Shown piece by piece: positions 1 to 7,500 of a DNA stretch of 8,297 bases. Location of the stretch: assembly GCA_018969455.1 (NCBI GenBank), contig JAGWYI010000162.1, positions 1-8,297 of the forward strand. Direction: 5' to 3'. Origin of the DNA: Bacteroidota bacterium. Its GTDB lineage: Bacteria > Bacteroidota > Bacteroidia > Chitinophagales > Saprospiraceae. A program made the position numbers and the translations under genes. How positions within the stretch are numbered: the first letter of the stretch is position 1; the number at the start of each line of letters is the position of its first letter. Under the pieces are notes generated by a model, which was given only the letters and a program-made list of their open reading frames with translations, had not been told where the DNA came from and made no database searches.

Positions 1-471
1 CAGTTGGTTGTAATAAGCATCAAAAGGTTGAAAAACCCATAAAGTGGGGATGTGGAACAAATAAACCTGGTCCTTATTGCCTGGATCGGGTAAAAAAACC
101 ATTGTGTTGTCGGAATTGTAACCCGTAGCATAGCCACCAGTATCTTGAACACAGAACTCGTTGTACACTGCTCCGGGATTCAAACCATCGCTGTTTGCTA
201 TATATTCATTGTTACCATTATCGATGTAACACCCATTGGAGAATAGGCTGAGTTGTCCACTACTGTCACATATCATGGCAGATGATTGAAGTATAGACAT
301 TGGTTTCGACTTAAACGTAATTTGCAATGAATCATTGAAGTCAAAATAAATTCCATTTGCCAAGGGTTGTTCTGAATATTTATAACCAAACACCCAGGTA
401 CGATCTTCGTTTTGGGCTTGCAGGCATGTGTATGAATATAAAAACAGGAAAATGAGTGGTATGTATCGCAT
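1..471 (-). CDS. secreted protein of T9SS-exported type, N-terminal 157 residues (C-terminus off the left edge)
   Basis: The minus-strand frame is open from an ATG at 471-469 to the window edge with no stop, so this is the N-terminal part of a longer protein. Residues 1-19 look like a Sec signal peptide: MRYIPLIFLFLYSYTCLQA, then Q20-N21. No lipobox precedes C16. The mature part begins with RTWVFGYKYSE and continues with FDFNDSL, CDSSGQLSLFSNGCYI, NSDGLNPGAV and MVFLPDPGNKDQVYLFHIP. This layout (W-FG near the N-terminus, then 'undefined blob' repeats mentioning a free-text label and a value) resembles the propeller-like N-terminus of many Bacteroidota secreted proteins that carry a sorting or gliding-motility C-terminal domain. 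The sorting domain itself is outside the window, so T9SS export is inferred. The gene lies 218 bp downstream of the GHL10 gene in the same direction but has its own promoter-like box. No enzymatic function can be assigned. Confidence 0.8.
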   Translation of the reverse strand, partial: MRYIPLIFLFLYSYTCLQAQNEDRTWVFGYKYSEQPLANGIYFDFNDSLQITFKSKPMSILQSSAMICDSSGQLSLFSNGCYIDNGNNEYIANSDGLNPGAVYNEFCVQDTGGYATGYNSDNTMVFLPDPGNKDQVYLFHIPTLWVFQPFDAYYNQL

Positions 472-547
472 GGTAAAGCATAAAAAGCGTGCTGCATATC
501 TGCCCCGCTGTCTGTTGCTGCGCAAAGTTGACGGTAAATTAATTGAA

Positions 548-574
548 CAAATATAACCCCTTATACATTTCAAA
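548..574 (-). promoter_or_regulatory. putative Bacteroidota-type promoter for the left-edge secreted protein
   Basis: Read on the minus strand, 555-548 is TATATTTG, an exact match to the Bacteroidota -7 consensus TAnnTTTG. A TTTG at 574-571 lies 15 bp upstream, which is shorter than the usual spacing of about 19-20 bp to the -33 element. Transcription would begin near 541, giving a leader of about 70 nt before the ATG at 471. The -7 match is seen directly; promoter activity is inference. Confidence 0.4.
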
Positions 575-593
575 AAAAGGACAGTATTGCAAA

Positions 594-615
594 TTTCAAT
601 CCGGGCAGATTGAAA
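594..615. repeat. 8-bp perfect inverted repeat in the intergenic region
   Basis: TTTCAATC (594-601) and GATTGAAA (608-615) are perfect reverse complements separated by 6 bases. The repeat lies 75-96 bp downstream of the GHL10 stop codon and upstream of the promoter-like box of the next gene. The stem is AT-rich and no strong T-run follows it in the minus direction, so it is a poor intrinsic terminator. It could be a weak terminator or a protein-binding palindrome; the sequence does not decide between them. Confidence 0.4.
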
Positions 616-689
616 CGAAAAACTTGAATACTACGATTTTCGAGCGCCTCTAAAAATCTGTGCAAATCACTGAAATCTGTGGTTCCCCC

Positions 690-2300
690 CTAAGCCCGGA
701 ACAAATACCCCCACACCTTCCGCTTTTTCCTGGCCCCGCTTTTTGTTTTTTTAACATAAACAGGTACGCTGATTTCTCCTTGTACGTTTACCCGGTTGAA
801 TCCGGTCACAATGTAGGTATAATATTCGCCTTCTACCGCCGTGCGGTCTTCAAAAATCCATTTTTCATCGTTGTACGGGCTGATGTATACCAGGTTTCTG
901 GGATCTTTCAAATCGCCGATGCGTTCACCGGAGAAACGATACACCGCATAATAAAAGGGCATCTCGTCGCCCTTGAGGATGTTGCACACGTTCCACGCAA
1001 TTTTGATGGTGCTTTCGGTGCCTTTTACCTTGCAAATTTGCGGTGTCGCGGGCGTTACATTCGAAAGATAGGACATGCCCGGTTGCAGGGCCTGGCTGCG
1101 GTATTCATTGGTGATTAAAGAGTCCTGAACACCCAAGGGGTTGTTTATCAATGACATAGCCGAAAAATACAGGCTTCCCTGTACATGCTGATTGGCTCGA
1201 TTGAGTGCCAGTTGTTTGCTGATTTCGGTGGGCTGGTTCCAGTTGGGGTCGTTGCCGGAGTTTCCAATTTTATAGGCTGCATGCCCGATGTACAATTGCT
1301 TCCCGTTGGTATTTTTGCTCCACCAATCCACCAAAACGGCATAATCTGCCGGTGGAAAGCCAATGCTCCAGTAAATCTGGGGCGCCACATAATCGATCCA
1401 GCTGTTTTTCAGCCACAACAAAACATCGGCGTACAAATCGTCGTAGCAAGTAATGCCCGCCCGGGTGTCGGAACCGTTCACGGGGTCGCGGTCTTTGTTG
1501 CGCCAAACGCCAAACGGCCCGATGCCAAAACGCACATAAGGCTTGATTTTCTTGATGTTTTGTGAAACCTCCTGGATCAAACGGTTTACATTATCACGGC
1601 GCCAGTCTTCTATGGTATTGAATTTGCGCGGATTTTTGGCAAAATCATTGTAATCATCGAGTTCCTGGCCGTTTTCTTTATAGGGATAAAAATAATCATC
1701 GAAGTGAATGCCATCGATGTCATATCGAATCACAATGTCTTTTACCACATTGACCAAATATTGCCGCACTTTGGCGCTGGCCGGATTGAAATAATAACGA
1801 CGGCCATAGCGAAAAAACCATTCGGCTTTGCTTTCGTCCGGCAAAGCGCGCAAAGGATGCAAAGGCGAAAGTGCCGCCGTATCCAGGTCAAAAGTGGCCC
1901 GGTAGGGGTTCAACCAGGCATGAAACTCCATGCGGCGGTCGTGTGCGGCCTTAATCATGTACTCCATCGGGTCGTACAAGGGCTCGGGCGCAGTGCCTTG
2001 GGTGCCGGTAAGGTATTTGCTCCAGGGAATGGTATTTGAATTGTAAAAAGCATCGCCCGCGGGACGCACCTGCACAAAAACGGCGTTCATGTTCATGGCC
2101 TTGAGCACATCCAAAATGCTGTCGAACTGCATCCGCTGCCGATCGGGCGACAAACCCGGTTCCGAGGGCCAATCGATGTTGCCAACGGTAGCGATCCAGG
2201 CCCCGCGCATTTCTACCGGCGGCTGATCGTTAACCGGTTGGGCATTTGATTGAAATACAATGCATAACAGGAATACAAAAAACGAGATAATTGCCTTCAT
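690..2300 (-). CDS. secreted GHL10-family glycosyl hydrolase (DigH/YngK-like) with C-terminal FN3-like domain
   Basis: This 536-residue protein starts at the ATG at 2300-2298, which places a clear signal peptide at residues 1-20 (MKAIISFFVFLLCIVFQSNA, then Q21). The catalytic GHL10 (DUF187) TIM-barrel region spans about residues 28-400. Visible family hallmarks are RGAW (32-35), VQVRPAGDAFY (76-86), HAWLNPYR (127-134), DGIHFDDYFYP (196-206, with candidate acidic residues D201/D202) and APQIYWSIG (306-314). Residues about 418-517 look like a fibronectin type III-like domain. The tail (517-536) is basic, with RKKRK, and there is no T9SS sorting domain or lipobox. Characterised relatives include E. 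coli DigH, an outer-membrane lipoprotein that cleaves peptidoglycan glycan strands lacking stem peptides, and Bacillus YngK. A periplasmic or surface role in peptidoglycan or other glycan cleavage is therefore inferred; the exact substrate is not shown. It is transcribed divergently from the lpxD-like gene across a shared regulatory-looking region. Confidence 0.9.
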   Translation of the reverse strand: MKAIISFFVFLLCIVFQSNAQPVNDQPPVEMRGAWIATVGNIDWPSEPGLSPDRQRMQFDSILDVLKAMNMNAVFVQVRPAGDAFYNSNTIPWSKYLTGTQGTAPEPLYDPMEYMIKAAHDRRMEFHAWLNPYRATFDLDTAALSPLHPLRALPDESKAEWFFRYGRRYYFNPASAKVRQYLVNVVKDIVIRYDIDGIHFDDYFYPYKENGQELDDYNDFAKNPRKFNTIEDWRRDNVNRLIQEVSQNIKKIKPYVRFGIGPFGVWRNKDRDPVNGSDTRAGITCYDDLYADVLLWLKNSWIDYVAPQIYWSIGFPPADYAVLVDWWSKNTNGKQLYIGHAAYKIGNSGNDPNWNQPTEISKQLALNRANQHVQGSLYFSAMSLINNPLGVQDSLITNEYRSQALQPGMSYLSNVTPATPQICKVKGTESTIKIAWNVCNILKGDEMPFYYAVYRFSGERIGDLKDPRNLVYISPYNDEKWIFEDRTAVEGEYYTYIVTGFNRVNVQGEISVPVYVKKTKSGARKKRKVWGYLFRA

Positions 2301-2342
2301 TACAAGCTGGTTTTGCGTAAAAGTAGCGGATCTGTTGCAAAT

Positions 2343-2437
2343 GGAGCGTAATATGTTCCAAAATTAAAGAAAATGGCAAAACGCGCAGCCCCTTGGTTTC
2401 GTATAAAATCGCCAATTTTTTTGGAACTTTACGCTCC
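2343..2437. repeat. imperfect long inverted repeat with mirrored arms between divergent genes
   Basis: The left arm is GGAGCGTAA (2343-2351), TAT, GTTCCAAAA (2355-2363). The right arm is TTTTGGAAC (2419-2427), T, TTACGCTCC (2429-2437). Both 9-bp blocks are perfect reverse complements; only the 3-versus-1 base spacer differs. The 55 bases between the arms are AT-rich and contain no gene. The outer edge of the left arm is 42 bases from the GHL10 start codon and that of the right arm is 41 bases from the lpxD-like start, so each gene is preceded by the same element at the same distance, read toward the gene. This suggests mirrored promoter or operator sites, but a stem-loop is also possible. A shorter 7-bp pair, GCCAATT (2411-2417) and AATTGGC (2469-2475), lies nearby. 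Confidence 0.75.
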
Positions 2438-2478
2438 CTCCGGCTTGGAGGCCTGCTTTTTGACGATTAATTGGCATT

Positions 2479-3417
2479 ATGACTTTTCCAGAACCCATTC
2501 CCGTGCGCACCCTTGCGGCTCAGTTTAACGCGCAACTGCTTGGCGATGAAACCCTTATGGCTACCGGCATCAATGAAATCCACAAGGTACAGCCGGGCGA
2601 CATCGCTTTTTCCGATGTAAAAAAATACTTTGAAAAAACCCTGAACAGCGCGGCCACCATCATTTTGCTCAATGAAGCGGTGGAATGTCCGCCCGGAAAA
2701 GCCATTTTGGTGGTGGAAAAGCCTTTTGAGGTGTATGATTCCATCGTGCGGCAATACCGTCCTTTTCAGCCCATTCTTTCGCCCGTTCACCACGCGGCCG
2801 ACATTCACCCGAGTGTCATCATCGAGCCGGGCGTGGTCATTGCACACCCGGTAAAAATCGGCGCCAACGCTTACATTCAGGCCAATGCTTACATCGGACC
2901 CTACACCTACATTGGCGAAAATGTCATCATTGGCCCGGGCGCCATCATTGGTTCGGATGCATTTTATTTCAAAAAACACCCCGATGGTTCCTACCAGAAA
3001 TGGCGCTCCGGCGGCCGGGTCATCCTCGAAGACAATGTCGACATTGGCGCTGGGTGCACCATCAACAAGGGCGTAAGCGGCGACACCATCATTGGCGCGG
3101 GCAGCAAGCTCGATTGCCAGGTTCACATTGCCCACGGCGTGGTCATTGGCAAAAATTGTTTGATCGCAGCCCAGGCAGGGATTGCCGGTAAAACCATCGT
3201 GGAAGACAATGTGGTGATGTACGGCCAGGCGGGGGTTGCCCAGGCATTGCACATTGGCAAAGGGGCGCTCATATCGGCACAGGCCGGCGTTTCCAAAGAC
3301 CTTGAGGGCGGGAAAGCCTATTTTGGCTCACCGGCAGAAGAAATGCGGGTGAAATTTCGCGAACTGGCCGCCGTACGCCAATTGCCCGATTTTATGAAAA
3401 ATTTCAAAGGAGAATAA
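2479..3417 (+). CDS. lpxD: LpxD-family UDP-3-O-acylglucosamine N-acyltransferase (possible second-type paralogue)
   Basis: LpxD transfers a 3-hydroxyacyl chain from acyl-ACP to the 2-amino group of UDP-3-O-acylglucosamine, an early cytoplasmic step of lipid A synthesis. The 312-residue protein has an N-terminal LpxD-like domain (about 5-100, with INEIHKVQPGDIAFSD at 31-46) followed by a left-handed beta-helix of hexapeptide repeats (about 106-280; e.g. IHPSVIIEPGVVIAHPVKIG). The conserved region includes GSDAF (158-162), TINKG (194-198, where canonical LpxD has TIDRG) and QVHIAHGVVIG (214-224), in which H219 aligns with the catalytic histidine of E. coli LpxD (H239). A short C-terminal helix follows (about 285-312). 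It is shorter than the usual 340 or so residues, and SGGRV-EDNVDIGAGCTI resembles the shorter second LpxD-like protein that many Bacteroidota carry beside canonical LpxD. No lpxA, lpxC or fabZ neighbour is present. The family is certain; the exact acceptor and acyl chain are not. Confidence 0.88.
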   Translation: MTFPEPIPVRTLAAQFNAQLLGDETLMATGINEIHKVQPGDIAFSDVKKYFEKTLNSAATIILLNEAVECPPGKAILVVEKPFEVYDSIVRQYRPFQPILSPVHHAADIHPSVIIEPGVVIAHPVKIGANAYIQANAYIGPYTYIGENVIIGPGAIIGSDAFYFKKHPDGSYQKWRSGGRVILEDNVDIGAGCTINKGVSGDTIIGAGSKLDCQVHIAHGVVIGKNCLIAAQAGIAGKTIVEDNVVMYGQAGVAQALHIGKGALISAQAGVSKDLEGGKAYFGSPAEEMRVKFRELAAVRQLPDFMKNFKGE

Positions 3418-3418
3418 A

Positions 3419-4351
3419 TTACTCGCTGCGCTTCAAAAATTGGATGTTGCGCTTCAATCCTTCGAATTTGATGCGTTTGACGGCCGATTTTTTAAAAATT
3501 CGGGAAAAAGTGTCTTCCTCCAGTGCCTGCCAGTCGGCTTTTCGCATGCTCAGCAAGTCGGGATGAGGTTCAAACTGCGGCTCCTCGTGCGGGCGTGCGA
3601 ATCGGTTCCAGGGGCACACTTGTTGACAAATATCGCAGCCGAACATCCAGTTTTCCATGTGGGGCGCAAAAGATTCGGGAATTTCAGCCCGCAACTCGAT
3701 GGTGAGGTAGGAAATGCAGCGCGCGGCATCCAGAAAATAGCCTTCGGGCGCAATTGCCTGGGTTGGGCAGGCATCGATGCAACGCCGGCAGGTGCCGCAA
3801 TGGTCGCGCAGGGGATCGTCATACAGCAAGGGTAAATCGCAAATGATCTCTGCCAGAAAAAAATAAGATCCGCGTTTGGGATGAATGGTAAGCGTATGCC
3901 GGCCATTCCAGCCGAGTCCGGCCTTGTGCGCCCACGCGCGCTCGAGCACCGGCGCGCTGTCGACAAAGCAACGCCCGTTTACTTCGCCGATTTTTTCCTG
4001 CATAAAGGCAAACAAAGCCTTGAGTTTTTCTTTTACAACAAAGTGATAATCAACGCCATAGGCATATTGGCTGATTTTAGGCGCATCCGGGTCCTCCTGC
4101 CTTGCTTCCGTGTGGTAGTTAAAAGCCAGGCAAATAACCGTTTTTGCGCCCGGCACCAGCAGGGTAGGGTCGACCCGCATGTCGAAATGGTTTTCCATAT
4201 AGGCCATTTGCCCGTGTGCGCCCTGGTGGAGCCATTGTTCCAAACGGCGCGCTTCTTCGTCGAGGCGTTCGGCCCTGGCAAAGCCCACAAAATCGAAGCC
4301 CAGGCGCAGGGCTTCCGAGCGGATCAGTTCATTGTTGTTTGAATCTGGCAT
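3419..4351 (-). CDS. queG: tRNA epoxyqueuosine(34) reductase QueG
   Basis: QueG performs the last step of queuosine synthesis in the cytoplasm: a cobalamin- and iron-sulfur-dependent reduction of epoxyqueuosine to queuosine at wobble position 34 of tRNAs for Asp, Asn, His and Tyr. The 310-residue protein has the N-terminal cobalamin-binding reductase domain, with VDSAPVLERAWAHKAGLGW (130-148); D131 corresponds to the family's proposed catalytic acid. Two [4Fe-4S] clusters are indicated by CGTCRRCIDACP (185-196; C185, C188, C191, C195) together with C212 and CDICQQVCPWNRF (239-251; C239, C242, C246). The C-terminal HEAT-like extension of longer QueG proteins (about 380 residues in Bacillus) is absent, and a length near 310 is common in this phylum. 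GWNGRHT (147-153) departs slightly from the more usual GWIGKNT/H. The stop codon is separated from that of the lpxD-like gene by one base, while the start is divergent from the large exported protein across 194 bp. Confidence 0.95.
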   Translation of the reverse strand: MPDSNNNELIRSEALRLGFDFVGFARAERLDEEARRLEQWLHQGAHGQMAYMENHFDMRVDPTLLVPGAKTVICLAFNYHTEARQEDPDAPKISQYAYGVDYHFVVKEKLKALFAFMQEKIGEVNGRCFVDSAPVLERAWAHKAGLGWNGRHTLTIHPKRGSYFFLAEIICDLPLLYDDPLRDHCGTCRRCIDACPTQAIAPEGYFLDAARCISYLTIELRAEIPESFAPHMENWMFGCDICQQVCPWNRFARPHEEPQFEPHPDLLSMRKADWQALEEDTFSRIFKKSAVKRIKFEGLKRNIQFLKRSE

Positions 4352-4545
4352 TTAATCTCTGCAAGGTACAGGACATCTGGGCGTAATATGGAGTCATTCT
4401 ATGTAAAACCCGTCAAATGTGCATGATAATTGTATATTTTAAAAGTTTGCCGGCTTGTCCCCGTGCAAATTTAACCGAATTTACCGGCGAATCCCGGGCG
4501 ATCCTGCAGTTTCGCTCAGTCTAATCCTTTCAACGCTTCATATCC
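4352..4545. promoter_or_regulatory. divergent intergenic region between queG and the large exported protein gene
   Basis: This 194-bp AT-rich gap must hold the promoters of both flanking genes. On the plus strand, TATATTTT at 4433-4440 is one base from TAnnTTTG, but no TTTG lies at the proper distance upstream. On the minus strand, 4421-4414 reads CACATTTG, also one base from the consensus. GCGTAATATG at 4381-4390 repeats exactly ten bases of the inverted repeat upstream of the GHL10 gene (2346-2355), in the same orientation relative to the downstream minus-strand gene. No Shine-Dalgarno sequence and no RNA gene are evident. Assignment of either promoter is tentative. Confidence 0.3.
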
Positions 4546-7500
4546 ATGTCTGGGCATACCCTCTTTTTCCTTTCCCTGCATCTCATTGTGGGATTTATCT
4601 GCAACATGCAGGCACAAAATACAGTCAAACATCCTTTAATGCGGGATTTTATCGGGATTAATGGGCGCGGTTCCGATCCTGCTGCTTTGATGCGCTCCTT
4701 TGGGTTTGTACGCGAATACCATGAATGGGCCGATGACACAGGTTTCGACCCGGATGGCCTTCCCAACTGCCCTGTCCTGCCTTTGCGTTTTTCACCCAGC
4801 AACAGCAAAGCGGCGCACATAGATTATGATAGTTTGTACCGTACACTTTCGGGCAGGGTGGCGCCCTGTTTGAAAGGGCTCGCACCGGAAATGCTTGGTC
4901 TTCGTAATTACGATCCCATATTGCTCGAAAGAAAACCTTTGTGCGATTCAACCCTCAACGCGGCCATGCCGGAAGCCTATCTTGATTTTACCCGTTGGGT
5001 TACCGCATATGCATTGCGTTATGGAAAGAATCGGGCTTGCAATGAGGCGCTGGGGTCTGATTTTTGTAATTTTTACAAGCATCAGCTTGAACCTAAAAAT
5101 GCGGAATATTCCGGATTCGGGCTCATACCTACCCTGGAATTGGGCAACGAACCTGATAAGTGGTGGTATGACGATGCTTTTCGCAACCAGCCTCAGGCAT
5201 TGTACCAGTATATGCCCACCCAGTATGCGGCACTTCTTCATGCGGCCTACGATGGAGCGGGTAAAAGTGCCGGGTTCCGGCTTTCTGGAGAATCAAGTTC
5301 CTATTTGGGGGTAAAAAATGCGGATTCTACCATTCAGGTGGCCATGGGCGGGTTGTCGGATTTTCGAGGGCGGTATTTGGTGGAGACTTTACAGGCGGCC
5401 TGGAATCTGCGTGCAAATATGCCAGGAGTAGTGCACAAATTGCCACTCGATGTAATAAACCTTCACCATTATTGCAGCGATGTACCCTATACGGGGGCAG
5501 AATACATAAACAACCCTGCCATATGGAATGCATATGATTATTATGGGTTAAATACGCGCGGTATTTCGCCGGAAGCTGCCCAATTGAAAGATCGATGTAC
5601 CCGTTTTTTTCAAAAATTGCTCGAAAGTCTGCCAGATACAGCCCTTCGAAATGCCGTTGCAAGCCCTGGAACCCGATTTTGGTTGAGCGAGTTTGGGTAT
5701 GATACCAACGATAATTCACCAATTAAAGCCCGCCTCAGCGCCGGCACCCAGTCCTATTTCACTACACAGGCCCAGTGGCTGGTGCGTTCTTTTCTTGAGT
5801 TGTCGGCGGTTGAATACCATACCGGAAACCAAACCATGGTGTTTGACCGGGCAGCGGCCTTCGATTTGCGCGACCATGCGTTGCCCGAAAATGGGTTGTT
5901 TTACTACCAAGGTGGTGGTTTATTTTCGCACAGTGGGTTGATGAATCGCCGTTTTCAGCCCAAACGGGCCTGGTATTACGTTCAAACGCTCAAGAATGTA
6001 TTGGGTGATACCCGGTTTACCCAGGATTTAAATCCGAATGGTGAAATCAAGTTTGACAATGGAGGCGTACCGCCCCGTATTTATTATTACAAGGGGGAAA
6101 AAGGGGAAAAAATACTGGCAATATGGTCGCCAACTGAGAATAAAACGGCCAATAAGTTTCTTACCCTTTCTACAACGCAACTGATAAATGCCTTGAATGA
6201 TCCGGAACTGACAGAAATAAAATCGGCCACCCTGGTACAAATGCTCGATCACAGTACCGCAGGTATCAGAAAGGGCTTTGATATCTCCGGAAATTTTATC
6301 CGGTTCAATACCAATACCGTTGGTATATCGGAAACACCCATTTTTGTTGTGTTGAATCAAAATATCAGCGATGTTTTGCCGACCTGCCCTTTGAATGTCG
6401 TTTCCAGGGTAACGCGCTATTGTCACGGGGTTCTGTTGGAATGGAAAGCCGGACAAATACCCCCGGGTAAATGGCAAGTATATGTAGCAGAACGAAACAA
6501 TTTGCCCAATAGCCCTTACTGTCAGTCTTTTTTGAATACCGATCTGTTAGGGAATGCTTACGTTCACCCTTATTTAACGGATTTTCCGGCCAGCAGGGGT
6601 CGGCTTTTTATAGATGAATTAAAACCATCCACCGATTACGTAGTATTTTTGGTTTTTATCGATGCCGATGGGTTGCCGGCGCGCACACCTTTTTTGCAAT
6701 GTTTCACCACGCTTGCGGATGTTCCGCACGTATTCAATCCCTGTTTTACCCTTATTCCTTTTGAATCGCAGGCGGGGCCAGCCGATGATTATTGTCATTT
6801 GGCCGTCCAAAATCAGGTTCCTTTTTTCAATCCTGGTTGTAAATCGGATGCTTGCTCGGGTGGTAATCCGACAGCCCTGTTTTCCTGCGCCGCCATGGAT
6901 GCGGAAACAGGTTGTGGTTTACCGTTTTTATTTCCGATTGATGAATTGTGGGCGGGTTCTGAAACCCGAGAAATTGAGTTGGACTTTTCAGAGCCGGTAC
7001 TTTTAGATGGAATCAATTGGTATCATCACAGCGGCAACGCGCCGCTGGATGTTTTTTATGCTTCCTGTGCGGAACCGCATATGCGAAAACACCTGTTTAC
7101 CTGGCAAGCAGACGCCTGCAACCGTTGGATTCATTGGGTACAGGGCTTGCCAGTTGAGCCAATTTCGCGATTGTGGTTCCGGAAATCTTCAGTGGGGTTA
7201 CAATCAGAAGAACCGGATCTTAAAATTGGAAAATTATATTTTTATGGAAAAAGGCTTGGTTGTGGCGATGTAGACACGCCCCAGGCGAGTTTCGAGCGCG
7301 ATACGGTGTCGATGGGGACTGATTTTTTAATTTATCCGAATCCGGCGCACGATGTTGTTCGAATTCAGGTGTCAAACAGTGTGATACAAACGCTGGAGTT
7401 GATGGATAATCAGGGCCGAATATTGGGTGTATATCAGTTGATGGATCGGGAACTTGCTTTGCCTGCGCTTGCGCCAGGCAGTTATTTTGTGCGCGGGCTT

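Noticed and set aside
594..616. CRISPR repeat-like end (GATTGAAAC)
   Set aside because: Some CRISPR repeats end this way, but there is only one copy, no regularly spaced repeats and no cas gene.
660..1118. 152-residue plus-strand frame across the 3' end of the GHL10 gene
   Set aside because: It lies antisense to a well-supported coding region with clear family motifs, and its own translation resembles nothing recognisable.
2437..2451. CCTCC-GGCTT-GGAGG hairpin, with GGAGG as a possible ribosome binding site or terminator for the lpxD-like gene
   Set aside because: GGAGG is 27 bases from the ATG, too far for a Shine-Dalgarno role; the 5-bp stem is too short for a convincing terminator and no plus-strand gene precedes it.
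2467..3252. 261-residue open frame antisense to the lpxD-like gene
   Set aside because: It mirrors the hexapeptide-repeat coding sequence; its Val/Gly/Asp/Asn-rich composition follows from the sense codons, and it has no recognisable domain or start signal.
3427..3456. Direct repeat TGCGCTTCAA near the 3' end of queG
   Set aside because: It encodes two similar peptide segments (LKRN and LKRS) within the QueG C-terminus and needs no further explanation.
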